Source: Niastella soli
GTDB lineage: Bacteria; Bacteroidota; Bacteroidia; Chitinophagales; Chitinophagaceae
NCBI RefSeq assembly: GCF_017742245.1
Contig: NZ_JAGHKO010000004.1
Coordinates: 930,001-994,000, forward strand
DNA: 64,000 nt
Direction: 5' to 3'
Shown: positions 25,133-34,366 of the stretch, piece by piece
How the letters are laid out: each line of letters starts with the position of its first letter
Position numbering within the stretch: the first letter of the stretch is position 1
The notes under the pieces: model-generated
Told to the model about the DNA's origin: nothing
The model's database searches: none
Seen by the model: the letters and a program-made list of their open reading frames with translations, nothing else
Made by a program: the position numbers and the translations under genes

Positions 25133-25893
25133 ACGACAAAGTAAGGATCATGATCGTGGAAGATGAATCCATTGTAGCGTTGGACCTATCGATGCGCTTA
25201 CAAAAAGAAGGCTATGAGGTTGTTGGCATTGCTGCCAGCAGCGACGATGCCATTTCCCTGTATACCGAAGAAAAACCTGACCTGGTATTGATGGATATTA
25301 ATATCAAAGGGGCCAAAGATGGCATTGAGACCGCCGCCGCCTTGAAAAAGATACAGGAAGTGCCGCTCATCTTTCTCACCGCATTTTCGCAAAATGAATA
25401 TGTAAACCGGGCTAAAGCAGTAAACCCCTCGGCGTACCTGGTAAAGCCGTTCAATAATGACAGCCTGCATACCAGCATACAGATAGCCATTCATAATTTT
25501 GCCGTTCCGGGTAAACCTACCGATCCCCAACCAACAGATACCACAAAGGAAGAAGTCAATAAAGAGACCCTGCTTTTCTTCAACAACTATTTCTTTGTAA
25601 AACATAATTACCGGTTCAACAAGTTCTCTATAGATGAGCTGTTGTTTGCTGAAAGCGATAACAATTACATCAAACTGGTTACTGTCAATAAAAAGATAAC
25701 CTTACGGGTATCGTTACAATACATAGCTGAAAAATTCAATCATCCGGCGCTGGTGCGTGTTCACCGCAGCTTTATTGTAAACATCAAGAATATCGACAGC
25801 TTTAACGAAGAGGAAATTATTATTGGGCCGCACCAGATCCCTATTGGCCGGAATTATAAAGATGATTTTCTGAAAAGCTTCCGGTATCTGTAA
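25129..25893 (+). CDS. LytTR-family response regulator
   Basis: 254 residues. A receiver domain (residues 5-120) has acidic pocket VEDE, phospho-acceptor Asp56 in LVLMDINIKG and Lys in YLVKPFN. A linker with many Thr/Pro leads to a LytTR DNA-binding domain (about 145-252) with IDELLFAESDNNYIKLV, RVHRSFIVNIKNID and IPIGRNYK. Four-base overlap with the histidine kinase implies translational coupling. Its targets are unknown. Confidence 0.9.
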   Translation: MNDKVRIMIVEDESIVALDLSMRLQKEGYEVVGIAASSDDAISLYTEEKPDLVLMDINIKGAKDGIETAAALKKIQEVPLIFLTAFSQNEYVNRAKAVNPSAYLVKPFNNDSLHTSIQIAIHNFAVPGKPTDPQPTDTTKEEVNKETLLFFNNYFFVKHNYRFNKFSIDELLFAESDNNYIKLVTVNKKITLRVSLQYIAEKFNHPALVRVHRSFIVNIKNIDSFNEEEIIIGPHQIPIGRNYKDDFLKSFRYL

Positions 25894-25952
25894 ACGTATC
25901 ATATACAATAATCACCAGGTACCTGAGTTTATATATAAACCAAACAGGATAA

Positions 25953-27047
25953 ATGAGCTTTTTAAAAAGACTATTCAGTAAAAAAGCACCCATACATACC
26001 TATGCCGATTTCTGGAACTGGTTTCAACAGCATGAAAAAATGTATTTCAATGCTGTAAAAACAGGCGGCACCCGTATTGAGAAGGACCTTTTTGACAAAC
26101 TCTCGCCAAAATTACATGACTTAAAAGAAGGCTTATTCCTGGTTGCGGGTATGTACGACGAGCATACCGCCGAGCTGATCATTACACCCGATGGCGTAAT
26201 AAAAAACATTGTATTTGCAGAAGAGATCATACAGGCCGCCCCGGCCATTGCAGGCTGGAAGTTCACCGCTCTGAAACCCGCCCTGGATATGATGGATGTA
26301 CGGATAAAAATGGAAGGGTACGTATTCGACAAAGACCATTTATCATTCTATTCAAATGATAATCCGGCTTATCCCGATGAAATTGATATTACCGTGTTGT
26401 ACCAGGATTATAAAAAGGAAGATGAAACAACCATCATAAATGGCACCTATATTTTTCTCGATAATACCCTGGGCGAGCTCAATTCAGTTGTAACCATCGA
26501 TAATCTTACGGTAGCAGGTGAGCATCAACCGGGGCAGGAACTGATCCCTATAGAAAAGCTAAAAGACTTCCTGATCTGGCGGCAAAAGGAGTTCCTGGAA
26601 AAATATGATGGCCACCGGCACGATACAGAATGTGATAGCTATGCCGGGCTGGAAGCGCAAACCACCAAAGGCTGGCCCCTGGTTGCAGTAGTGAACTCCA
26701 CGTTATTGGAATGGGACGCCAAAGCATCACATCCCTGGATCCTTCATTTTGACATTACCTACGATGGTACCCAAAGAAATGGCTTACCCGATAATGACAG
26801 TTACCAGTTAATGGCCGTTTTTGAAGAAGAGGTAATGCATGAACTAAAAGACTTTGAAGGTTACCTGAACATAGCCAGGGAGACTGCCAATAACAAAAGA
26901 ACGGTCTATTTTGCCTGTAAGGACTTCAGGAAACCTTCTAAAGTACTGCATCAGCTGATTAAGGAATATAACGGCAGACTCACGATAACATATGATGTTT
27001 TCAAAGATAAGTACTGGCAATCGTTGAATAAGTTTATGTCTAACTAA
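25953..27047 (+). CDS. DUF695-family protein
   Basis: 364 residues, soluble, with no signal peptide. The C-terminal third (KGWPLVAVVNSTLLEWD, HPWILHFDITYDG, LMAVFEEEVMHELKDF, RTVYFACKDFRKP) matches DUF695, a family of unknown function. The N-terminal part (DFWNWFQQHEKMYF, DLKEGLFLVAGMYDEHTAELIIT) is a separate conserved Bacteroidota region. It lies 59 bases after the response regulator on the same strand. Read-through from that operon is possible. Confidence 0.72.
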   Translation: MSFLKRLFSKKAPIHTYADFWNWFQQHEKMYFNAVKTGGTRIEKDLFDKLSPKLHDLKEGLFLVAGMYDEHTAELIITPDGVIKNIVFAEEIIQAAPAIAGWKFTALKPALDMMDVRIKMEGYVFDKDHLSFYSNDNPAYPDEIDITVLYQDYKKEDETTIINGTYIFLDNTLGELNSVVTIDNLTVAGEHQPGQELIPIEKLKDFLIWRQKEFLEKYDGHRHDTECDSYAGLEAQTTKGWPLVAVVNSTLLEWDAKASHPWILHFDITYDGTQRNGLPDNDSYQLMAVFEEEVMHELKDFEGYLNIARETANNKRTVYFACKDFRKPSKVLHQLIKEYNGRLTITYDVFKDKYWQSLNKFMSN

Positions 27048-27213
27048 GAAAAGAAACATTTCATCGTAAATAGTTGCACAACAAAGTATAATTACTATAT
27101 TTACTTTATATAAAAATTGTTGAATATCCAAATCAGCTTTTTTTATCACAATAACCCACTGTCCGAGCCGGCAGTTGTTTAAAATCCATAATCCAATATC
27201 TAATATCTAGCCT

Positions 27214-28410
27214 ATGCAAGCAGATAGTATGAAAACCGTTCCGCACGCGTGCGGAACAATTGCCATCGTTTATTCCGAAGCGGCCTCTGGCCCCCACTCC
27301 GCCGCTACAGCCTTAAAAGACGTATTACAGACCCGCAATCCCAATTGCCATGTACGCCTGGTGAATATCGCTGAGATATTCGATCATCATCCCCTCTTCG
27401 GAAAGTTCGTTCGTACTGCCATCAGGTTCTTTAACTGGCAATTGAGAAATGACAGTGTAGTTGGTTTGAAAAAATTGATCGACCTGTCCCTGTTTTGCCA
27501 CAACCTCGTAGGTAAAAGAGGCATCCGAAAAATAGCCCAATACTGGAAATCGTCCCCAGCCGACATGGTGGTGTCTGTTACGCCTATGTATAATCCGGTA
27601 CTTTATCGCAGTGCCCAGCTGGCTAACCCCGACGTGCAATGCATTACTGTGCCGGTTGATTTTGAAGAAGCGCGCAGTAACTATTGGTTTACACCAAACG
27701 TGAAACAGCATTACCTGAATGGCAGCGCCCGGTTGCAATTACAGGCTGCCAAGGCTGGTATCCCCGAAAAAGAACGCTTCCGCATCGATGGTATGCCCGT
27801 TGGTATTTGTGCTTATGAATGCACTCCGCACAATCGCAATGAACAATTAAGAGCAATAGGATTGAACCCCTCATGGCCCGTTGGCTTTTTGTCATTTGGT
27901 GCACAGGGTTCCCGCGGCATAGTGGCCATTACAAAGGCATTGGCCCAACAACACCGCCACCTGAACCTGATCATCATGTGCGGCAAGAACAAGAAATTAT
28001 ACAAACAGGTAACGGCGTTAAAACTGCCATTCCCTGTAGCTGTATATACGTATTTACCAAAAACGCCTTTACGCCACCTGCACCTGGCCGATTTTGCCAT
28101 TGGCAAACCAGGCACCATGACCATTACAGAATCCCTGATCACCCAAACGCCTTTGATAGTACAACAAAGCAAAGGCATGCGTCCTATACAAAAAGCCAAT
28201 GAAGAATGGCTTAAACAGGCAAAAACCGGTATAGTAGCGTCAACCCCAGAAACAATAGCTGCTTCAGTCAATGAAATTGTAAACAACCCGGTTTTCAAAG
28301 AACAGATGGATGAATACCATCACCAGGCACTTTATCAAATGGCGGCGTTTATAGAAAAGATTGGAAAATTAAACCAGATACATAAGCCCTATTTACATGT
28401 CACAGCCTAA
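27214..28410 (+). CDS. MGDG synthase-family glycosyltransferase (GT28-like lipid glycosyltransferase)
   Basis: 398 residues with the two-domain GT-B layout of monogalactosyl/glucosyl-diacylglycerol synthases. The N-terminal IAIVYSEAASGPHSAATAL corresponds to the glycine/histidine lipid-acceptor motif. The middle has MVVSVTPMYNPVLY and ITVPVDFEEARSNYWFTPN (where classic members have TD..H..W). The C-terminal sugar-nucleotide site is FAIGKPGTMTITESLITQTP. It should sit on the inner face of the cytoplasmic membrane and add a sugar to a lipid. It overlaps the following lipocalin-like gene by 14 bases, so the two likely act together. Confidence 0.8.
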   Translation: MQADSMKTVPHACGTIAIVYSEAASGPHSAATALKDVLQTRNPNCHVRLVNIAEIFDHHPLFGKFVRTAIRFFNWQLRNDSVVGLKKLIDLSLFCHNLVGKRGIRKIAQYWKSSPADMVVSVTPMYNPVLYRSAQLANPDVQCITVPVDFEEARSNYWFTPNVKQHYLNGSARLQLQAAKAGIPEKERFRIDGMPVGICAYECTPHNRNEQLRAIGLNPSWPVGFLSFGAQGSRGIVAITKALAQQHRHLNLIIMCGKNKKLYKQVTALKLPFPVAVYTYLPKTPLRHLHLADFAIGKPGTMTITESLITQTPLIVQQSKGMRPIQKANEEWLKQAKTGIVASTPETIAASVNEIVNNPVFKEQMDEYHHQALYQMAAFIEKIGKLNQIHKPYLHVTA

Positions 28411-29455
28411 CCCTTTAAAAACAAAAAAGAAAAGAACAAAAAAACAACCGGCAGACTGGCCAGCCAATTACAACCCGCTTGACCTGGCCAAGCATGATCT
28501 GCCACACGACTCATCGACCCTTGAATGCTGGAACCAGAACTGTCATCTGGCAACCATAAAAGGCCAGCATTTTTCCCTGTTCGCCTCCTTTACCAGAACG
28601 GTTATAGGAAAAGACGAACAAACCGGCGAAGCCATCTATACACATTCCGTTTTCTGGGCGCTTACTGATACCGATACGAACAAATACCATCCCTGCTCCC
28701 TGGCCGATCGTGCCGATGCCCAGTTTAACAATTCCACTTTGCAATTGGCAATAGACCATAACAGCTTTCAAAAAATACAGGAAGGAAAATACACGCTTCA
28801 ACTGCACAACCCGGTAACCGGTGTTGGTTGTGAGTTGAATTTTATGCCCTTTGTAAACCCGGTATTACATGGGAGCAATGGCGTGGTTACCGGCCCCCGT
28901 GGGGAAGACCTGTTCTATTATTTTATTCCGGCCTGCGAAGTGAACGGCACTATTACCCTTCCCGGCGAAGACCCGTTAGAGGTGGAAGGTTGCGGCTGGT
29001 ACGATCATCAATTTGGCAAACCCAAAACCGCCAGAGCCAAAAAACAACAGTTGTCCTTGAACTGGTTCTCCATTCAATTAGATAACAGCTGTCAGATAAC
29101 AACCTACGAATTATTCGATACCAATAAACAACCCGCATTATTCGATAGCGATAAACAACCGGTTGGCCGGTGGGGCTTTCTCATTGACCCGGAAGGGAAC
29201 GCCGCTCCCCTCGCTGATTGTCAGTTATTGCCCCGCAATACCTGGACCAGCGCACGCACGTTTATAGCTTATCCCATACAATGGAAGCTAACCATTGCAG
29301 AATATTATATTGATCTTGACATTCACGCTCCCCTGCCCGATCAGGAATTTATCACCGTTGTTGATAAACCCGCATTCTGGCAAGGCCGGGTGCAAGTAAA
29401 CGGCAGGTTTGGCAAGAGAACAGTAAATGGACTGGGATATTTTGAAAGAAGTTAA
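28397..29455 (+). CDS. CrtC/AttH-type lipocalin-like protein
   Basis: 352 residues with a Lys-rich start and no signal peptide. The two-lipocalin beta-barrel fold of the hydroxyneurosporene synthase (CrtC)/AttH superfamily is suggested by RGEDLFYYFIPACEVNGTITL, by EVEGCGWYDHQFGKP (the G.aW.DHqfG core) and by the ending VNGLGYFERS. Relatives hydrate carotenoids or process hydrophobic secondary metabolites. Which is not known here, and no carotenoid genes are nearby. The 14-base overlap with the lipid glycosyltransferase suggests a substrate that is a lipid or terpenoid glycoside. Confidence 0.68.
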   Translation: MSQPNPLKTKKKRTKKQPADWPANYNPLDLAKHDLPHDSSTLECWNQNCHLATIKGQHFSLFASFTRTVIGKDEQTGEAIYTHSVFWALTDTDTNKYHPCSLADRADAQFNNSTLQLAIDHNSFQKIQEGKYTLQLHNPVTGVGCELNFMPFVNPVLHGSNGVVTGPRGEDLFYYFIPACEVNGTITLPGEDPLEVEGCGWYDHQFGKPKTARAKKQQLSLNWFSIQLDNSCQITTYELFDTNKQPALFDSDKQPVGRWGFLIDPEGNAAPLADCQLLPRNTWTSARTFIAYPIQWKLTIAEYYIDLDIHAPLPDQEFITVVDKPAFWQGRVQVNGRFGKRTVNGLGYFERS

Positions 29456-29464
29456 ATCTACAAG

Positions 29465-29495
29465 GGTGAGCCTCCGCCTTTAGCGGAGGCTCACC
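29465..29495 (+). terminator. Intrinsic terminator
   Basis: Perfect 13-base arms ggtgagcctccgc (29465-29477) and its complement (29483-29495), 10 bases after the stop. Confidence 0.65.
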
Positions 29496-29534
29496 GCTAT
29501 TTCCCTCACACCTCCCCGCTTTCAGGAAATGCAT

Positions 29535-29542
29535 TATATTTG
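29535..29542 (+). promoter_or_regulatory. -7 promoter element (TATATTTG)
   Basis: An exact TAnnTTTG, 42 bases before ATG 29585. It includes the TTG at 29540 that would otherwise look like an alternative start. Confidence 0.55.
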
Positions 29543-29584
29543 AAGGTCTTGGTAACCACAAGCATACAAAAAAACAGCTCCCTT

Positions 29585-30895
29585 ATGACCTTACAAAAAC
29601 CGCTACTGCTCGCAGTCTGTTGTTTTTTATTTGCCCTGGGTTTCCAACTTAAAAAAAGCCTGTTATATGAAAATATGGGCACCTCTGATCTTCGAAACCG
29701 GATTGTGGGAGCGCGCATGCAAAAAGATGGGTTGTCGCCCTATTTTTTTGAATGGAAAAAAGGCGATACTACCCGTTATTATGATGGAGCGAACATGGCC
29801 TATACAGGCGTTTCCAACATTACGGCCTCCCCATTCTTTCATACCTTATTATATCCAATAGCAGACCTCCAACAACGCACCATCTCCTATATCTGGTTTG
29901 TGCTGGAATATATTTCCATACTGCTTATCGGATTATTGGGTTACCTGCTCGCCAAAAACAATGCGCAAAGGATAGCTGTCTTGCTTTTTTTCACCCTTTT
30001 CTTATTTACAGAAGCCTGGAAGATGCATATTGCCATGGGGCAGCTTTATGTACTGATACCCTTACTGGCTACCATTATATATTACTGTTTTACCAGACCT
30101 GACAAGCTCCTTGCTGCGGGCATGGCAGGATTGGCCTCCGTTGTATTGGTCTTGATAAGACCGAATGCAGTCATCTTTTTTGTACCCCTGCTTTTTCTGG
30201 CAGGGAGCTTTAGCAGAAAATACCTGCTGACCTATATTGTTCCGATCATTCTGATACCAGCAATATACTTTTCCTTTCAAAGTAACAGGACTTACTGGCA
30301 GGATTATGCCAAAGGTATTAAAGCATCGATCAACGTACATCAACAGGATGCCGCCGGCCTATTGCAGGCCCAGCATCATCCTGAAAATGAGATCCGTGCT
30401 TATGAAGGCTGGGATTTAGATAAGATTGAACAAGAGAACAAGATCAATCAACTCGGGTGGCATACTGAAAACGGGAATGTATTTGTTATTTACAAACTAA
30501 TTTTTAAACGCCCCCTCCCGCTTGTTTACCTGAATTTGCTTTGTCTGCTATCAATAGCGGCATTACTGGCCGTATTCTTTTTGGCACGCAAAAAGTACAA
30601 TCTGTTAACCCTTCCCAATGCCGCCCTGTTTGGGTATTGCCTGTATATGGTGGTAGACCTGTTTTCGCCTGTTCACCGACACCAGCATTACACTATCCAA
30701 TGGCTCTTCCCCGTATTACTGGCGGCGTCGGTTTACAAACCAGTCAATAAATGGTTTTATGCGGTATTGCTGGCTGGTCTGTTGTTAAATATGATCAATT
30801 CAGACATCATAAAAATGGAACACACCATAGGCGAATACCTGATATTGCAGGCGCTACTTTGGTTGTGTTTAACCAGGAAGCTGTTCGCAGAATAG
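29585..30895 (+). CDS. Multi-pass membrane protein, probable GT87/mannosyltransferase-like
   Basis: 436 residues from ATG 29585 with about ten hydrophobic segments. The extracytoplasmic loop after the first helix carries DLRNRIVGARMQKDGLSPYF, the place where GT-C enzymes of families GT39/GT87 keep their acidic catalytic loop, and later DLFSPVHRHQHYTIQW. The architecture agrees with polyprenyl-phosphate-sugar-dependent GT87 (DUF2029) transferases, but motif support is limited. It is transcribed alone from a recognisable promoter. Confidence 0.55.
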   Translation: MTLQKPLLLAVCCFLFALGFQLKKSLLYENMGTSDLRNRIVGARMQKDGLSPYFFEWKKGDTTRYYDGANMAYTGVSNITASPFFHTLLYPIADLQQRTISYIWFVLEYISILLIGLLGYLLAKNNAQRIAVLLFFTLFLFTEAWKMHIAMGQLYVLIPLLATIIYYCFTRPDKLLAAGMAGLASVVLVLIRPNAVIFFVPLLFLAGSFSRKYLLTYIVPIILIPAIYFSFQSNRTYWQDYAKGIKASINVHQQDAAGLLQAQHHPENEIRAYEGWDLDKIEQENKINQLGWHTENGNVFVIYKLIFKRPLPLVYLNLLCLLSIAALLAVFFLARKKYNLLTLPNAALFGYCLYMVVDLFSPVHRHQHYTIQWLFPVLLAASVYKPVNKWFYAVLLAGLLLNMINSDIIKMEHTIGEYLILQALLWLCLTRKLFAE

Positions 30896-30914
30896 GATCA
30901 TTGAAGGCAGTTTT

Positions 30915-31508
30915 TTAATATTGTGCAGCATCCGGGGCTTTCTTTTTTCGGGAATCGCTTTTCTCCTTTTTAATAACCGGTTCCCCTTCCCTGTACTTTT
31001 CTTTATATGCTTCGGTACCACCGGAATAAGTAGTTATATAACCAGATAGTTTGTCCTTCTTATAATTACCGGTCCGTTGTTTATCACCATCGGGGGTGAA
31101 TTCCTGAAATTTGCCTTCTTTTTTACCGGCTTGCCATTTTGTAACGGATTGTAGTTCGCCGTTGCTATACCAGCTTTTCCATTCACCGGTTTTTAAACCA
31201 GCTTTAAAGCGGCCGCTTTCCTTTAAATTTTTGTTGGGATAAAATGACTTGTACTCTCCATTCAGCAATTTGCCATCAAAACCGCCCCGGGTTACCAGAA
31301 TGGTATCGGGCCGAAACCAGTAATAAAAAATAGATTGGTTAACCTTGGGATTCTTTTCAGCTGGTTTAACCGCCTGGAAATGATAGATCGTATCAGATTT
31401 TTGCAGTGTAAACCTGGTCAGGGCATCTGTTTCCAGATCATATCCTGTTTTACATCCAGCGCCCAAATACAGCAAAAGAAAGCAAAGTGTGGTTGACTTA
31501 CTACGCAT
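30915..31508 (-). CDS. MORN_2/YwqK-type repeat lipoprotein
   Basis: 197 residues. An N-terminal lipoprotein signal (CFLLLYLGAGCKTG, lipobox Cys at about 19) is followed by a beta part and about four MORN-type units: GEYKSFYPNKNLKESGRF, TGEWKSWYSNGELQSVTKW, EGKFQEFTPDG and SGYITTYSGGTEAYKEKY. The C-terminal tail is very basic. Such proteins are often called YwqK antitoxins, but nothing here shows a toxin. The same repeat is used on a far larger scale in the 1098-residue protein at 38271-41567. Confidence 0.75.
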   Translation of the reverse strand: MRSKSTTLCFLLLYLGAGCKTGYDLETDALTRFTLQKSDTIYHFQAVKPAEKNPKVNQSIFYYWFRPDTILVTRGGFDGKLLNGEYKSFYPNKNLKESGRFKAGLKTGEWKSWYSNGELQSVTKWQAGKKEGKFQEFTPDGDKQRTGNYKKDKLSGYITTYSGGTEAYKEKYREGEPVIKKEKSDSRKKKAPDAAQY

Positions 31509-31926
31509 TTGGTTAGAATTAGCAGTTTAGAAAATCTTTCACAAAGGCGCGGATGTTTTATACTGTTTCAGGAGCAGGTTTGCGAGGGAATTACAAAAGT
31601 AAACAAGGAAGAGAACAAAAAAAATATTTTGATTTGGGATAAAGGTGCATGTTTTGAATTGTACAAACCAAGCAATATACCATTCCATTACATTAAGTAT
31701 CAACAGCATCTCGCTACCACAAACGATTTATCTAATTTTCTCGGTTATCTATCACTGATCGTGTGTCAAAATATTTTTCTGATTTCATAACGGTGAACAA
31801 ACCATATTTCCTAAATTTCACTTGCATCGTAACCGGTTACCGTTAGTATGTTGCCTTTGAATAACCACCTGCTTTAAACCGCACCTTACATTATAAACCT
31901 GATTGTGCAATTATTAAACCTTTCCC
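31509..31926. other. AT-rich intergenic region
   Basis: A divergent spacer between the MORN lipoprotein and the AraC-type gene. A 93-codon open frame (31509-31790, +) has no protein-like features. No clear promoter motif or hairpin was found. Confidence 0.5.
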
Positions 31927-32289
31927 ATGTATCAAGTTCATCTTTCCCTGAAGGACCTACAGAAGGTTCGTAATGCTGCCCAGATCATCACTGAAAAGAT
32001 AGAGCAACATTATACTATTCCAATTCTTTCTGAAATGGTTGATCTGCCAGAAAAGAAACTAAAGGCAGGCTTTAAGCACCTGTTTAATAAAGGGGCTTTC
32101 AGATACCGTTGTGATTTTCTCTGGAATAGAGTTAAAATATTGTTATTGGAAGACAGGCCACTTAAATCGGTAGCCATAGATACCGGCTTTAAGGATAAAA
32201 GCGCTTTAATAAAAGCCTTTAAAAATGAATTTGGCCTAACGCCTATTCAGTGGAAGAAAGACCACGAGAACGATGTGGTTCAGCATTAA
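31927..32289 (+). CDS. AraC-type HTH-only transcriptional regulator
   Basis: 120 residues comprising just the two-HTH DNA-binding domain of AraC/PchR-like regulators. The pattern is ITEKIEQHYTIPILSEMVDL, PEKKLKAGFKHLFNKGAFRY, then SVAIDTGFKDKSALIKAFKNEFGLTPIQWKK. No ligand-binding or dimerisation domain is attached, and there is no room upstream for one. It may act alone or with a partner. It is convergent with the globin gene. Confidence 0.82.
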   Translation: MYQVHLSLKDLQKVRNAAQIITEKIEQHYTIPILSEMVDLPEKKLKAGFKHLFNKGAFRYRCDFLWNRVKILLLEDRPLKSVAIDTGFKDKSALIKAFKNEFGLTPIQWKKDHENDVVQH

Positions 32290-32340
32290 GGCTATTGCTA
32301 TTATTTAATGCAAATACAATTGCAGTTACCTGATAGTTTT

Positions 32341-32372
32341 CAGTACTGACAGGAAAGGTCCTGCCAGTACTG
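32341..32372. terminator. Hairpin between convergent genes
   Basis: Fourteen-base arms, cagtactgacagga (32341-32354) and tcctgccagtactg (32359-32372), with one mismatch and a 4-base loop. It lies between the AraC-type (+) and globin (-) stops. Confidence 0.55.
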
Positions 32373-32386
32373 TATAGCAACAGGCA

Positions 32387-32863
32387 TTACTCGTTACCTG
32401 GCAAATAAGGTCCGCCGGTTTCACCCCAACCCCATTTGGGCATGGGCTCGGCATTTTGCATGGGATTTTCTGATAACTGGGAATTGATCACCGCTATCCG
32501 GCTCCCCCATTCAAGATAACCAACAAAAGCAGAACGGAATTCAGGATCGCTTTTAAGGCCTACCTCATCTGCAGTTTGCAACAACAGGTTTACCCATCGT
32601 TGTCGCTTTTCTTCGGTAAGCATTTTACCAATATGCTTGCCGATCATTTTTGCATGACTACCGCCTTCCCGGGAATATAATTTTTCACCCCCAAACACTT
32701 CTGCAACAAAGTGAGATACATGTTTTACATGCTCCGGTGACATATTCCTGAAAACGTCACCCAGGAGATCATCTTTTAACACTTTATCATAAAATGATTT
32801 GAATAAGGCATCAAAGGTTTCCTGATCACCTGCCCATTCGAATAAGGTAGGAACGTTTTTCAT
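32387..32863 (-). CDS. Group II truncated hemoglobin
   Basis: 158 residues of the trHbO-like class. FDALFKSFYDKVLKDDLLGDVF is the B/C/CD region with the conserved Tyr. HVKHVSHFVAEVFGGEKLYS and the HAKMIGKHIGKMLTEEKRQRWV proximal region with His complete the heme pocket. A proline- and tryptophan-rich tail (AEPMPKWGWGETGG) extends beyond the fold and is typical for Bacteroidota homologues. It may bind oxygen or detoxify NO or peroxide. The role is inferred from the family. Confidence 0.85.
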   Translation of the reverse strand: MKNVPTLFEWAGDQETFDALFKSFYDKVLKDDLLGDVFRNMSPEHVKHVSHFVAEVFGGEKLYSREGGSHAKMIGKHIGKMLTEEKRQRWVNLLLQTADEVGLKSDPEFRSAFVGYLEWGSRIAVINSQLSENPMQNAEPMPKWGWGETGGPYLPGNE

Positions 32864-32940
32864 TATATACTTTTTTGCAATTTACTGAATGCCTCTCGTT
32901 AACTATTACCACTTGAATATCTAAAATGCGGCTACAAATA

Positions 32941-32964
32941 AAAAACCCCGACGATAAGTCGGGG
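32941..32964 (-). terminator. Intrinsic terminator of the T9SS type A cargo gene
   Basis: Arms ccccgac (32946-32952) and gtcgggg (32958-32964) around gataa. On the minus strand they are followed by tttttt. Confidence 0.75.
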
Positions 32965-32996
32965 CAAAAGTTACTTTCTCATGATACAAAACCCTG

Positions 32997-33983
32997 TTAC
33001 AGCATCACCTTCTTCACTTCATTCCATCCTGCATTATTGTTCAATTGCACCAGGTACATTCCGGTAATATGATTGCTTATATTGATGGTCATGCGGTAAG
33101 AAGCCTGTTGGTTATCTTTTTGACCGATCACCCGGCCATTCATATCAATAACACGTACAGTTACGGTATTCTTTAAGTCCTGATTAAATTCAACATTCAC
33201 TGTATTACCATTTGCATAGATCTTTGTAGCCGGAGCTGCTTCATTGGCGCGGACCGTTTTTACGATTGAATATTCATATCCACCGTTTATATCTACCTGA
33301 CGGATCCGGTAGTAAGCAACGGCCGTAGTCATATTCTTATCGGTATAACTGTACTGTTGTATGTTATCAGAATTACCAGCGCCTGCCAGGCTAGCTATCA
33401 CCGTCCAGGTGCTGCCATCAAAGCTGCGTTGTACTTCAAAATTTTTGTTGTTATGTTCCATGGCAGTGCTCCAGTTCAGCACCACATTATTATTGTTTCT
33501 TATTGCATAAAAACCGTTAAACACTACGGGCAGAATACTTACGCTAAAACCATTAGGCGAAATACCTGTATTGCTGGCGGCAAAAGCAATTCCGAGAATG
33601 GAAGCAGCTGCATTTTGATCGTATTTTATCACGCCACCAATTGAAATAATTTCATTACTGCGGTTAACATTCCATGTTCTGAGGTTACCTGTTGCCGCTA
33701 ATTCTATTACAGAAGAAGCACTCAATCTCAACTTTTGCTTTATTATAAAAGTTCCAATCACTTTTATATACACATTGGCCAGCGTATCCTTTTTATCGAA
33801 TAATACGGTTTTGTTTTGAGGGATAACGATAGAATCGCCATCCGTGGGAATGCGGTTCAGGTTCCAGCTGGAAGCATCTGACCAGTCGCCAGTAGCAACA
33901 GAAAAAGTGATCACCGGTCTGCTTTGTGCAACAGCAGAAAAAGTGATGAAGAGGATGGCGATAATTGTGTAGATCTGTTTCAT
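32997..33983 (-). CDS. Secreted protein with T9SS type A sorting domain
   Basis: 328 residues. A signal peptide (ending SAVAQ) leads into a beta-helical N-terminal region of the G8 type: GDWSDASSWNLNRIPTDGDS, IPQNKTVLFD, FIIKQKLRLSASSVIEL. A fibronectin-like part follows (LNWSTAMEHNNKNFEVQRS, YYRIRQVDINGGYEYS). The C-terminal 80 residues form a type A sorting domain (IYANGNTVNVEF, VRVIDMNGRVIGQ, GMYLVQLNNN, KKVML). It should cross the outer membrane by type IX secretion and remain surface bound or be released. No enzymatic domain is visible. Confidence 0.8.
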   Translation of the reverse strand: MKQIYTIIAILFITFSAVAQSRPVITFSVATGDWSDASSWNLNRIPTDGDSIVIPQNKTVLFDKKDTLANVYIKVIGTFIIKQKLRLSASSVIELAATGNLRTWNVNRSNEIISIGGVIKYDQNAAASILGIAFAASNTGISPNGFSVSILPVVFNGFYAIRNNNNVVLNWSTAMEHNNKNFEVQRSFDGSTWTVIASLAGAGNSDNIQQYSYTDKNMTTAVAYYRIRQVDINGGYEYSIVKTVRANEAAPATKIYANGNTVNVEFNQDLKNTVTVRVIDMNGRVIGQKDNQQASYRMTINISNHITGMYLVQLNNNAGWNEVKKVML

Positions 33984-34260
33984 AAGGTAAACTTTTTGTG
34001 TTCAAATGATTCGCAGTAGATAAATCCAATGGCATACCTGATTTCTGGCACGGGGTGGAAAGTGGTTGGTTTTTATCGGTAGTGGCTTGCCGATAGACAG
34101 ATAATAGCCTCAAAAACAACTAAATGAAAAAACCCTTAGTGGCTAAATTAAAATGGCGGAGGTGGAATTACGAGTCATAAACAATGTGAAGACCGTCCCA
34201 AATCGGGATTTTACTATATAATTTGGAAAGAAAGCCCTGCCTGGGGCCAGATGGAAATAT

Positions 34261-34293
34261 AAATGCCGTTCCGATAAAGCCGGAACGGCATTT
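34261..34293 (-). terminator. Intrinsic terminator of the MORN/DUF3857 operon
   Basis: Perfect 13-base arms aaatgccgttccg (34261-34273) and its complement (34281-34293). It lies 73 bases past the last stop of the minus-strand operon. Confidence 0.65.
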
Positions 34294-34366
34294 ATAATAA
34301 GATAAAAACGGACTTCGACCCTTCGTTAACTGGCGAACTGATCAACTGGTCAACTCTTCTCCCATA

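Noticed and set aside
31509-31790. 93-codon plus-strand frame in the divergent spacer
   Set aside because: AT-rich composition, no domain or signal, and it begins at the first base after the neighbouring gene's start. Probably chance.
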